From the NCBI GenBank assembly GCA_036563615.1, contig DATCMB010000009.1, forward strand, positions 62,001-126,000: a stretch of 64,000 nucleotides of DNA, read 5' to 3'. A model generated the notes under the pieces. It was not told the DNA's origin. It ran no database searches and worked only from the letters and a program-made list of their open reading frames with translations. Within the stretch, counting starts at the first letter, position 1; each line of letters begins with the position of its first letter. Of this stretch, positions 50,168 to 58,036 are shown in pieces. Both the position numbers and the translations under genes were made by a program. The stretch comes from Candidatus Binatia bacterium. Its GTDB lineage: Bacteria; Desulfobacterota; Binatia; UBA12015.

Positions 50168-50200
50168 TCACGCCGCCAATAAGCCGGAGCGATGGCGTGA
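50168..50200 (+). other. Hairpin upstream of the SMR exporter gene
   Basis: TCACGCC (50168-50174) and GGCGTGA (50194-50200) form a 7-bp stem with a 19-base loop, about 80 bases before the SMR gene. It is followed by the short direct repeat GTGATTCGG / GTGATCGG. It could be a regulatory structure, but it does not fit the guanidine riboswitches that I know of. Confidence 0.3.
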
Positions 50201-50282
50201 TTCGGAGCCGTGATCGGACTGCGCAAAATCGCGGCAAAGCGTGCACGGTTGCGCGACACTCGCCCATCGCGGAAGGTCCCGC

Positions 50283-50603
50283 ATGGCTTGGCTCGTTCTC
50301 GTCACCGCAGGCCTCTTCGAGGTCGGCTGGGCCATCGGGCTCAAGTACACGGAGGGATTCACCCGGCTCTGGCCGACGGTGTGGACGGTCGTCGCGATGG
50401 CGATCAGCCTCGGGCTGCTCGGGATCGCGATGCGGACGCTGCCGGTCGGCACGGCCTATGCCGTCTGGGTCGGGGTCGGCGCCGTCGGCACGGTGTTCTT
50501 CGGCATCGTGCTGCTCGGGGAGCCGGCGAGCGTCGCCCGCCTGCTGAGCGTCGCGCTGATCGTCGCCGGGATCGTCGGCCTCAAGCTCGCGACGCCATCC
50601 TGA
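50283..50603 (+). CDS. SMR-family transporter, Gdx/SugE (guanidinium exporter) type
   Basis: The 106-residue protein has four membrane helices. The first reads [20 protein letters not shown] with the essential Glu of the family and the W/K pattern of the Gdx rather than EmrE subgroup. It should export guanidinium or small quaternary amines in exchange for H+. The ATG has GGAAGG ahead of it. It stands alone between the VOC and universal stress genes. Confidence 0.9.
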   Translation: MAWLVLVTAGLFEVGWAIGLKYTEGFTRLWPTVWTVVAMAISLGLLGIAMRTLPVGTAYAVWVGVGAVGTVFFGIVLLGEPASVARLLSVALIVAGIVGLKLATPS

Positions 50604-50671
50604 GCGCGATGAGCGCGCCGTTCCGAGGGCGGCCGGCCGCGGCGGGGCTCGTGTCGCGGACCCGGGGTGGG

Positions 50672-50677
50672 TAGCAT
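50672..50677 (+). promoter_or_regulatory. -10-like TAGCAT seven bases before the universal stress protein ATG
   Basis: TAGCAT is followed by seven bases and then ATG 50685, with no ribosome site, as in the DEAD-box and MarR genes. This suggests a leaderless start. The -35 region is unclear. Confidence 0.35.
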
Positions 50678-50684
50678 CGCCGGC

Positions 50685-51542
50685 ATGACGCCGAAGTCGA
50701 TCCTCGTCGCCACCGATCTGACCAGCCGCTGCGACCGCGCGCTCGATCGGGCCGTGCAGCTCGCCGCGGCCTGGCGCGCGAAGCTCGTCGCGCTGCACGT
50801 GCTCGAGGAGCGGGAGGCGGAATCCTCGCTGCCGTCGTGGCGACGGGTGTCGGACCCGCAGGAGGCGGCGCGCGCGCGCGTGCGCCGCGACCTGCGCCTC
50901 GATCAGGCGAGCGACCTCGAGGTCGACGTCGTCGTCGAGCGCGGCAACCCGGCGGAGCGCATCGTCGAGGTGGTCGAGCGCAACGGCTGCGGGCTCGTCC
51001 TGACCGGGGTCGGCCGCGACGAGCTGCTCGGCCGCGAGTCGCTCGGCGCGACGGTGAACACGCTGCTGCGCGCCGCGGGCGTGCCGATCCTCGTCGTCAA
51101 GTCACGCCCGCACGGGCCGTACCGCGACGCAGTGGTCGCGACCGACTTCTCGGAAGCCTCGCGTCGTGCGCTCGAGACGGCGCTCGCGCTGTGGCCCGAC
51201 CTCGGCATCACGCTGCTGCACGGGTTCGGCGTCATCTACGAGGGCTTCCTCGACGACAAGATGTCCGCGCGCGAGGACGCCGCACGCAAGGCGCAGGAGG
51301 AATGCCGCGCGTTTCTCGCCGCGACGCCCGCCGCGTCGGGACGCTCCATCGCCACGCTGTGCGAGTACGGCGATCCGGCGACGCTGCTCTTCGACCTGGC
51401 GCAGGCGCGCGACATCGACCTGGTCGTGCTCGGCACGGAAGGGCGGCGCGGCGTCGCGCAGCTCTTCCTCGGCAGCGTCGCCGAGCGTGTGGCGACGCAG
51501 GTCCCGGTCGACGTGCTGCTGGTGCGGCGTCCGCGCGCGTGA
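50685..51542 (+). CDS. Tandem universal stress protein
   Basis: The 285-residue protein has two Usp domains in tandem. The first begins KSILVATDLTSRCDRALDRA, the second DAVVATDFSEASRRALETA, and each ends in a nucleotide-binding type glycine segment (LVLTGVGRDELLGRESLGATV, then VVLGTEGRRGVAQLFLGSVA). It should bind nucleotides and help survive stress; no enzyme activity is expected. It overlaps a strong terminator and converges on the DUF1254 gene. Confidence 0.9.
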   Translation: MTPKSILVATDLTSRCDRALDRAVQLAAAWRAKLVALHVLEEREAESSLPSWRRVSDPQEAARARVRRDLRLDQASDLEVDVVVERGNPAERIVEVVERNGCGLVLTGVGRDELLGRESLGATVNTLLRAAGVPILVVKSRPHGPYRDAVVATDFSEASRRALETALALWPDLGITLLHGFGVIYEGFLDDKMSAREDAARKAQEECRAFLAATPAASGRSIATLCEYGDPATLLFDLAQARDIDLVVLGTEGRRGVAQLFLGSVAERVATQVPVDVLLVRRPRA

Positions 51543-51574
51543 GCGCGCGGCGCACGCTGCGCCGACGCGCTCAC
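51539..51574. terminator. Strong bidirectional terminator
   Basis: An outer stem GTGAGCGCG/CGCGCTCAC (51539-51547 and 51566-51574) and an inner stem CGGCGCA/TGCGCCG (51548-51554 and 51558-51564) with a single bulged A and a 3-base loop. It covers the stop codon of the universal stress gene. Confidence 0.65.
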
Positions 51575-51605
51575 TCCGCCGGGACGTCTCGTTCGCCGAG
51601 ACCTC

Positions 51606-52940
51606 TCAGTCGAGGCGCTCGATCGTCGGCGGCTGCCAGGCGCCGCTCGTGACCTCGTCCGCCGGCAGGTAGAGGCGCAGCATCAGCGAGAACGGACCCG
51701 GCGGGGGCGGCAGCCAGTTGGCCTCGAGCCCCGGCGGCGGCTCCGCCTGCACGTAGATCTCGAGCGAGCCGTCCTCGCCGTAGACCAGGTCCGGCGACCG
51801 GTCGCTGATCGCGTAGCGCCGCTGCGGGTTGTCGTAGAGGAAGCGGTCCGCGTCGTAGAGCGTCAAGGACCAAAATGCGTGCACCGGCGGCAGGCCGTCC
51901 GGCGCGAAGCGCACGCGGTAGCGGTGCGTGCCGTCGAGCGGCGCGCCGGCTGAGTCCTCGAACGCGTTCGGGTAGATCGCCTCCTCCGGCACGTTCGCGC
52001 CCCAGCCGTAGCGCGCGACCGTGGCGCGCCGCTCGAGATCGTCGCCGTAGACGCCGAGGTCGGTGCGCATGCTCCAGCCGTTGATCGTGTCGTTTCCCGC
52101 CGCGGCGCTCTCGATGCGCGCGAAGCCGCGCGCGATGCCGGCGCGCAGCGCGGCGAGGATCGCCGGATCGGTGACCTCGGTCGACGGACGGCGGCCGGGG
52201 CCGACGCCGAGCGCGGCGAGCCGCTCGACCAGCGCGCGCTGCGCGTCGGTGGTCGGCGGGTTGATCGCGAGCGCGCTGCACAGCTCGTCCCAGAAGCCGA
52301 GGTCGTTCGTGCCGGTCTCGGCGGGCGGGCCCGGCGGCGTGCCGAGCGGCGGCGGAGGCGGCGCCGCAGGATCGAGCGGCGTGAGCTTCACCTGCGAGGT
52401 GAGCGCCGTGACGTTCGGCACGTCGGCGTCGTCGTAGACCAGCACACGGCCGAGCATGAACGCCTGCGGCGTCGGGATGTCGATGCGCGTCGCTCCCGCC
52501 GGCACGTCGCCCTGCCAGCCCGGCGGCGTGAGCAGCCAGGTGCCGCCCCGTCCGTCGGTCGTGCGCGTGCCGAGGTAGGCGAACGACTCGGTGTAGGCGT
52601 CGAGGAACTGGAAGGTGTGGTAGCGGTCCGGGATGTCGGGCAGCTCGAGCAGCAGCGGCCCAGGCCGCAGGTCGAGCACGGCGATCGCGTACAGCGTGTC
52701 GGTGTTCGGCGCGACCACGACGCGGCTCGACGAGTCGCTGCGCGCCTGCTGCGTGAACGGCTGGTTGACGCCGATCAGGCCGCCGAAGGTCTGCAGCGTG
52801 CGCTCGGTGACGACCAGCGGGTAGCCGAAGAGGAAGCCTTCGGTCGCGAGCTCTTCGGGCGTTTGCTCGCTGCCGCGATCGCTGCACGCGGACGCGAGCA
52901 GGGCTGCAGCGGCGAGCGCGACGATGATGCGGGACGACAT
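51606..52940 (-). CDS. DUF1254/DUF1214 lipoprotein
   Basis: The 444-residue protein has a lipoprotein signal (ALLASACS lipobox). DUF1254 follows (FLFGYPLVVTERTLQTFGG, PNTDTLYAIAVLDLRPGP), with a Pro-rich linker near residue 205, then DUF1214 (YGWGANVPEEAIYPNAF, FWSLTLYDADRFL). The biochemical function of this family is not known; members are exported. ATG 52940 was chosen with GGAGG 11 bases upstream. A plausible TTGACG-N18-GACAAT promoter lies at about 53002-52973 on the minus strand. Confidence 0.88.
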   Translation of the reverse strand: MSSRIIVALAAAALLASACSDRGSEQTPEELATEGFLFGYPLVVTERTLQTFGGLIGVNQPFTQQARSDSSSRVVVAPNTDTLYAIAVLDLRPGPLLLELPDIPDRYHTFQFLDAYTESFAYLGTRTTDGRGGTWLLTPPGWQGDVPAGATRIDIPTPQAFMLGRVLVYDDADVPNVTALTSQVKLTPLDPAAPPPPPLGTPPGPPAETGTNDLGFWDELCSALAINPPTTDAQRALVERLAALGVGPGRRPSTEVTDPAILAALRAGIARGFARIESAAAGNDTINGWSMRTDLGVYGDDLERRATVARYGWGANVPEEAIYPNAFEDSAGAPLDGTHRYRVRFAPDGLPPVHAFWSLTLYDADRFLYDNPQRRYAISDRSPDLVYGEDGSLEIYVQAEPPPGLEANWLPPPPGPFSLMLRLYLPADEVTSGAWQPPTIERLD

Positions 52941-53105
52941 GCGGATGGCACCCTCCGAAAAGAGAAAGCACCGATTGTCGTCGAGCGCCGAGCGGATCGT
53001 CAAGACGACGACGCCATGGCGAGAGCCGCGCGCGGTGCGCGAGCGCCGTGCGGTGGTCGCCCGCGCCGGGCTCGTGCGCGAGCGGGACGCCAGGAGCGCG
53101 GCGGC

Positions 53106-53154
53106 TTGCCGACGCTCGCAAATGCGGATACAAATCGGATCATCCAGATGATCC
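53106..53154 (+). promoter_or_regulatory. Promoter and operator of the Xre-RES toxin-antitoxin genes
   Basis: TTGCCG (53106-53111), a 17-base spacer and TACAAA (53129-53134) make a good promoter. The perfect inverted repeat GGATCATC-ca-GATGATCC (53137-53154) follows at the expected transcript start and covers the antitoxin ATG (53148). This fits autoregulation by the Xre antitoxin, with a very short leader. Confidence 0.6.
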
Positions 53155-53768
53155 AGATCCGATCCGTACAGCATCCGTACGACACGCCCGAGGTCGCGGC
53201 GAGCGCGCTCTCGGCGCTGACCCGCGCCGACGCGATGGGCCTGATCCCGGCCGACGACCGCATCGAGCGGCTCGACCAGCAGACCATGCGCCGCGTGACC
53301 CGACGGATCGCGGACCGCGGCATCGGCAAGGCGCTCGTGCTCGAGCTCGACAGCGCCCGCACGAAGCGTGCGAGCGAGCTGCGCCGCATCCTGCGCGAGC
53401 TCGCCGCGGTGCTCGAGGAGTCGCCGGTGCCGGACCTCGAGTGGCCGCGTCTGCGCGAGGTGCTGGGGCTCGAGCTGCTCGCGAAGCTGGTCGGCGTCTC
53501 GCTGCCGAGCGCGCGGCGCTACCTCGCGGGCGAGCGCACGACGCCCGACGACGTCGCCGCGCGCCTGCACTTCATCGCGCTCGTGGTCGGCGACCTCGCC
53601 GGTACGTACGACGAGCTCGGCATCCGGCGCTGGTTCGATCGCCCGCGTTCGGCGCTCGACGGACGCGCGCCGCGCGAGCTGCTCGGGCCGGGCTTCGATC
53701 CCGAAGGCGAGGACGCGAAGGCGGTGGCGCGGCTGTCGCGCTCGCTCGCCGGGGCGGTCGCGACGTGA
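53148..53768 (+). CDS. Xre/MbcA/ParS-type antitoxin
   Basis: The 206-residue protein has an N-terminal helical extension, a central HTH-like segment (LAKLVGVSLPSARRYLAGER) and the C-terminal toxin-binding domain (LAGTYDELGIRRWFDRPRSA, then APRELLGPGFDPEGED) of RES-partner antitoxins. It should neutralise the RES toxin and repress its own promoter. The N-terminal 100 residues are longer than in typical Xre antitoxins. GTG of the toxin gene overlaps its stop (GTGA). Confidence 0.88.
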   Translation: MIQIRSVQHPYDTPEVAASALSALTRADAMGLIPADDRIERLDQQTMRRVTRRIADRGIGKALVLELDSARTKRASELRRILRELAAVLEESPVPDLEWPRLREVLGLELLAKLVGVSLPSARRYLAGERTTPDDVAARLHFIALVVGDLAGTYDELGIRRWFDRPRSALDGRAPRELLGPGFDPEGEDAKAVARLSRSLAGAVAT

Positions 53769-54328
53769 TCGGCTTCCGCCACGTCGACGCGCGCTTCCCG
53801 TTCCTCTGGGAGAGCGAGCAGCAGCCGGAGGGACGCTGGCACGCGGAAGGCGAGGGCCCCGTGCAGTACTTCGCCGACACGCCCGACGGCGCGTGGGCCG
53901 AGCTGCTGCGCCACGAGGAGATCCGCGACGAGGCCGATCTGGCGACGATCCGCCGCGCGCTGTGGGCGGTCGAGCTGCCCGACGAGCCGCTCGCGAAGCC
54001 GCGCCTGCCGACCCAGGTCCTGTGCGGCGGCCGCACGAGCTACGCCGCCTGCCAGGAGGAGGCGCGGCGGCTGCGCGCGAGCGGCGCGAAGGGGCTCGTC
54101 GCGCCCTCGGCCGCGCTGCGCGAGGGCGACGCGCGCGGCTGGCGCGTCGCGGGCGGGCTCGAGCCCGCCCGCCCGCGCAACGGCAAGGTCATCGTGCTGT
54201 TCGGCCGGCGCCCCGATCTCGTCGGCTGGTCCGCGGCGGCGGAGGGCAGGCCGCACCGCACGCTGCTGCCCAAGGTGCGACACTTCCCGCGCGCCCGCAC
54301 GCGGCGCACCGAGAGCGCGCAGCGCTAG
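53765..54328 (+). CDS. RES-domain toxin (NAD+-degrading family)
   Basis: The 187-residue protein carries the RES triad in order: Arg24 (EGRWHAEG), Glu46 (GAWAELLRH) and Ser115 (LVAPSAAL), with Tyr35 (VQYFADTP) as a likely extra active-site residue. RES toxins such as MbcT consume NAD+. It is second in a two-gene unit with the antitoxin, overlapping by 4 bases. The C-terminus is basic. The next gene is convergent, 43 bases on. Confidence 0.88.
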   Translation: MIGFRHVDARFPFLWESEQQPEGRWHAEGEGPVQYFADTPDGAWAELLRHEEIRDEADLATIRRALWAVELPDEPLAKPRLPTQVLCGGRTSYAACQEEARRLRASGAKGLVAPSAALREGDARGWRVAGGLEPARPRNGKVIVLFGRRPDLVGWSAAAEGRPHRTLLPKVRHFPRARTRRTESAQR

Positions 54329-54371
54329 ATCGACGGGAGGAAGAGGCTCCCGACAGCGAACGGCCTCGCGT

Positions 54372-56771
54372 TCAGCCGCCGGGGAGCAGCGGGAGGAAGA
54401 AGGTTCCGCCCCTGTAGAAGAAGTTCCCGGACGTGAGGGCGACGGTACCCGTGCCGACGAGGACACCTCCGAGCGCGACCGCGGAGCTCGCGATGGAGAC
54501 CGCGATGCGCGCGATGTCGGTCAGGTCGTGTTCGCAATCGTCGACGTCGAGCAGGACCTCGAACATCGACCCCGACACGATGTCGTCCTCGCACTCCTCC
54601 GCCATCGCGACCACGAGGCGCTGCGGCTCGGTCGGCGGCCAGATGATGGTCGGCGACATGTTGTTCCCGAGCGGGTCGCCGACGTTGCCGGGGGTGATCG
54701 ACCGCACGCGAGCGATGGCGCTCCCCTTGAGCTCGAACGTGTCACACTCCCCGTTCGGTCCGTCGCAGACGCCCCCTTCGGGGACGCGGCGGTACACCAC
54801 GGGGAGGGCGTTGGCGGCGAGGAAGAACCCGTCTTGGGGCACGATGACGTCGACCGTGAGGGTCGCCGTCGCGCCAGCCTCCATCGTGCCGAGCTCGCAG
54901 GTCACGAGGATCTTCGCCGGACCCGTGGGCGGCACCACGAAGACCGTCGGAAGAAGGGTGCCGCGCGAGCACGAGCGGGCTTCCTCCACCTCCCCCGGTT
55001 GTCCGTTCTCGACGAGCCTCGTCACGATCTCCAGCACGGGCGAGAGCTCGAGATCGACCACCGCCGCGACGGTGTGCGGGCCGTTGTTCTTGACGTCGAT
55101 GGTGTGGCGGACGATGGAGGCGCTCGGGTCGACGAACTCGACGTTGTTGTCGACCTGGAGGTCCGCGGTCAGGACCTCGATGACGTTCAGCTTGATGCAG
55201 TCGGGCATCCCATCGCCGTTGACGTCGTCGACGTCGATCGAGCAGCCGCACGCGCTCGCGGCGGTCTTGTGGGGGTTGGTGGGGCACTCGTCGACGTCGT
55301 CGGTCGCGCCGTCGCCGTCGGTGTCCAGCGTCGTGAACGTGGCATCGACGACGATGAGGGGCGGGGCCTGAGGAGGGGGCGGTGGCGGCGGAACCTCGCG
55401 GCAATCCGCAACGCCGTTCCCGTTGGCGTCGGTATCGGGCTGGTTGCAGCCACAGGCGAGCGGCTCGACCTTGAACGGGTCGTCCGGGCACAGGTCGCGG
55501 ATTCCGCAGCGCGCGGTGACGAGGTCGGCGCAGTGCAGGAGCTGCTCCGAGGTGGGGGTCAGGACGTGGATGTCATCGTCGACGTCGAGGCAAGCACATT
55601 GGTTCGTCGTGGCGATGAGCTGGACCGGGTCCTGCGAGCAGGACAGCCCACCCGGCTCGGTGGTGGTGCCCGTCGTCGGGCCGGTCACGTGCGGCGGGAA
55701 GAAGCAGACGCCGACCTCCGCCGCCTCGAGCTGCGCACCGGTCCAGCACGGGCAGTCGTCGACGATCGACTGGCAGGAGCCCTGCACGCACACGTCGTAG
55801 GTCGCCGGCGAGCCGTCGTCGCAGCCGCCGCAGGTGATGAGCCCGCCGCAGCCGTCGGGAACGGTGCCGCACTGGGCGCCGACGTCGCCGCACGTCTTCG
55901 GTACGCACGTGACCGGTGTCGGCGTCGGGAGCGGCACGACCGGCTCGGGCGCGGGCGCGCCGCAGCTCGCCGCGACGAGCGCCCGGCAGCTCTCCTTCTG
56001 CTCCTCGGTCAGCGACACGAAGGGGATGTCGCCCGAATCCGTCATGCACATGCACGACGACGTCTCCGCCCGCACCTGGGCGACCGCGACAGCCACCGTG
56101 CCGTCGTTCGCGGAGCACTGCACGGGCTCGGCGGCGTCGAAGAACGCCGCGTTCGGCGCGACGAGTCCGGGCTCCGTGGGGAAGCAGGTCACGATCCCGG
56201 CGGCGCCGAGCTGCGCGCCGGTGAAGCAGGGGCAGGTGTCCGGGATCGAGCGACACTCGCCTTTGACGCAGACGTCGAACGTGCTGCGGTTGCGGTCGTT
56301 GCACTTGCCGCACTGCTCGACCTCGGCGAACAGCCCCTCGAGCGTCGCGATCAGGGACTCGGTGTCGAACACGAAGAAGTCGCGCAGCCCCGGATCCATC
56401 TGCCGCTCGACGCCCTTGCCGAGGAGCTGACGGAGAAGCTGCTTCGCGTTGTTCAGCGCCGCGCGGCGCAGGTTCTTGCCGCGCACCGTCTTGCCTTGCG
56501 CGAGCGCCGAGTCGGCGTCGACGAGCTTCGCTTCGATGCGGTCGACCTTCATCCCGAGGTTCTTCCGCAGCCCGGGACGCGTCACCTGCGCGACGTCGTC
56601 GCGCAGCCAGCCGATCCAGCACTGCGCGGTTTCGAGGCTCGCTTCCGGAGGGCAGAAGTCCTGTCCGTGCGCTGCGGTGGGGAGCAAGAGGGAGAGGGCG
56701 AGCGCGATCGGCGCGAGGAGCCGGGCTTTCCCCTGCGAGCGGATGTCCGACGATGCCACTGTCGTACCCAT
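54372..56771 (-). CDS. Large Cys-rich secreted protein with duplicated modules and EF-hand-like repeats
   Basis: The 799-residue protein has a signal peptide (LLAPIALALSLLLPTAAHG), an N-terminal helical domain, then a duplicated Cys-rich module with CPCFTGAQL and CPCWTGAQL (each after a VCV-G-C segment). A PTPTP linker joins them to a CGG-rich region. Calcium-type DxDxDG segments (DTDANGNGVADC, DTDGDGATDD) and a beta-sandwich region with a DUF11-like pattern follow, ending in a hydrophobic Gly-rich tail. I do not recognise a named family; it looks like a multi-domain cell-surface or secreted protein. The ATG has GAGGAGG. Confidence 0.75.
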   Translation of the reverse strand: MGTTVASSDIRSQGKARLLAPIALALSLLLPTAAHGQDFCPPEASLETAQCWIGWLRDDVAQVTRPGLRKNLGMKVDRIEAKLVDADSALAQGKTVRGKNLRRAALNNAKQLLRQLLGKGVERQMDPGLRDFFVFDTESLIATLEGLFAEVEQCGKCNDRNRSTFDVCVKGECRSIPDTCPCFTGAQLGAAGIVTCFPTEPGLVAPNAAFFDAAEPVQCSANDGTVAVAVAQVRAETSSCMCMTDSGDIPFVSLTEEQKESCRALVAASCGAPAPEPVVPLPTPTPVTCVPKTCGDVGAQCGTVPDGCGGLITCGGCDDGSPATYDVCVQGSCQSIVDDCPCWTGAQLEAAEVGVCFFPPHVTGPTTGTTTEPGGLSCSQDPVQLIATTNQCACLDVDDDIHVLTPTSEQLLHCADLVTARCGIRDLCPDDPFKVEPLACGCNQPDTDANGNGVADCREVPPPPPPPQAPPLIVVDATFTTLDTDGDGATDDVDECPTNPHKTAASACGCSIDVDDVNGDGMPDCIKLNVIEVLTADLQVDNNVEFVDPSASIVRHTIDVKNNGPHTVAAVVDLELSPVLEIVTRLVENGQPGEVEEARSCSRGTLLPTVFVVPPTGPAKILVTCELGTMEAGATATLTVDVIVPQDGFFLAANALPVVYRRVPEGGVCDGPNGECDTFELKGSAIARVRSITPGNVGDPLGNNMSPTIIWPPTEPQRLVVAMAEECEDDIVSGSMFEVLLDVDDCEHDLTDIARIAVSIASSAVALGGVLVGTGTVALTSGNFFYRGGTFFLPLLPGG

Positions 56772-57051
56772 GCGAGCCTCCTCGCAACGAAAGATTTTGC
56801 TGCATGGTGCGCCGCCGTTGCGGCGATCGTCACGAGGAGAATTTCCGCAAATTCGTGCGTAACTCCACGCTGGCTGCGGCGCAGTGAATGATTTTCGTTG
56901 CAGTGCAAGAACTTGGTCTTGACGATGCGCCGCGTTGCTTCGCGGTGCGGCGCTTCGCGAGGGCCGGTGGCGCGCGTCCGCGGTCGTCGTCGTGCCTCTC
57001 CCTGACGCGAACGCCGTCGCTTCGACTTCGCGCCCGTGGCAACGTCGTGGG

Positions 57052-57468
57052 ATGGCACACGACTTCAGTCTCTTCGGTGACGAGCACGTTCGGCAGTACG
57101 AGGCGACGGGCGGCAAGATCGGCCACGACTGGAACGGCGCGAGCTGCCTGATCCTGCACACGATCGACCGCAAGACCGGCAAGACGCGCAAGTTCCCGCT
57201 GATCTACGGACGCGACGGCGAGGACTACGTGGTCGTCGCGTCGAAGGGCGGCGCGCCGGACCACCCCGGCTGGTACAAGAACCTGCTCGCGCACCCCGAG
57301 GTGACGATCCAGGTGTGGGACCAGGTCATCCCGGTCACGGCGCGCACCGGGACGCCGGAGGACAAGAAGCGGGTCTGGCCGATCATGACCCGTCAGTGGC
57401 CGGACTACGACAAGTACCAGGCGGGCACCAAGCGCGACATCCCGGTCGTCCTGCTGCGTCCGCGCTGA
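57052..57468 (+). CDS. Deazaflavin (F420)-dependent nitroreductase-family protein
   Basis: The 138-residue split-barrel protein matches the Ddn/F420-dependent oxidoreductase group: GASCLILHTIDRKTGKTRKF near the start and APDHPGWYKNLLAHPEVTIQ in the middle. These proteins bind deazaflavin F420 and reduce quinones or nitro compounds. F420 synthesis genes are not in the window. A 280-bp gap upstream holds an inverted repeat (see findings). Confidence 0.88.
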   Translation: MAHDFSLFGDEHVRQYEATGGKIGHDWNGASCLILHTIDRKTGKTRKFPLIYGRDGEDYVVVASKGGAPDHPGWYKNLLAHPEVTIQVWDQVIPVTARTGTPEDKKRVWPIMTRQWPDYDKYQAGTKRDIPVVLLRPR

Positions 57469-57610
57469 GCTGCGCGGACGACGCGGCTCGCACCGTCGCC
57501 GACCATCCGGCTGGCGCCGCGCGCGCGTCGGACGATGACGTCGTGCGCGCTGCTCGCGGCGCGCGTGCGCGCGTCGCTCGCTGCTGGAGAAGGAGGAGGG
57601 GGATCAGCCC

Positions 57611-57973
57611 ATGGCCCGCTACGTCGACGGCTTCGTCATCCCGGTTCCGAAGAAGAACGTCGCGCTCTACCGCAAGATCGCTCGCAAGCCCGGCAAGATC
57701 TGGATGGAGCACGGCGCGCTCCAGTACGTCGAGTGCGTCGGCGACGACCTCGACCAGGGCAAGCTCCTCACGCCGTTCCCGCGTGCGGCGCGCACCAAGC
57801 CCGGTGAGACCGTGATCTTCTCGTTCATCGTCTACCGCTCGCGCGCGCACCGCGACCGCGTCGACGCGCGCGTCATGAAGGCTCCGCGCCTCGCGAAGCT
57901 CGGCGCGCTCGGGACGCCGTTCGAGTCGAAGCGGATGGTGTACGGCGGCTTCCGGACGCTGGTCGATCTGTGA
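57611..57973 (+). CDS. DUF1428 family protein
   Basis: The 120-residue alpha/beta-barrel-like protein begins YVDGFVIPVPKKNVALYR and contains ALQYVECVGDDLDQGK and ETVIFSFIVYRSRAHRDRV, the marks of DUF1428. The function is unknown; the fold resembles Dabb/ABM-type small proteins. Start after GAAGGAGGAGGGGG. It is followed by a strong hairpin. Confidence 0.9.
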   Translation: MARYVDGFVIPVPKKNVALYRKIARKPGKIWMEHGALQYVECVGDDLDQGKLLTPFPRAARTKPGETVIFSFIVYRSRAHRDRVDARVMKAPRLAKLGALGTPFESKRMVYGGFRTLVDL

Positions 57974-57980
57974 CCACGAC

Positions 57981-58016
57981 GCGCGGGCCGGGTGCGAGAT
58001 GCACACCGGCCCGCGC
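57981..58016. terminator. Bidirectional terminator between DUF1428 and RTX genes
   Basis: GCGCGGGCCGG (57981-57991) and CCGGCCCGCGC (58006-58016) form an 11-bp stem extended by GTGC/GCAC with a short GAGAT loop and one bulge. Confidence 0.65.
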
Positions 58017-58036
58017 CACCACCCCCGCCGCCGCGC

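Noticed and set aside
50119..50282. Guanidine riboswitch before the Gdx gene
   Set aside because: I could not match the conserved loops of the known classes; only a simple hairpin is visible.
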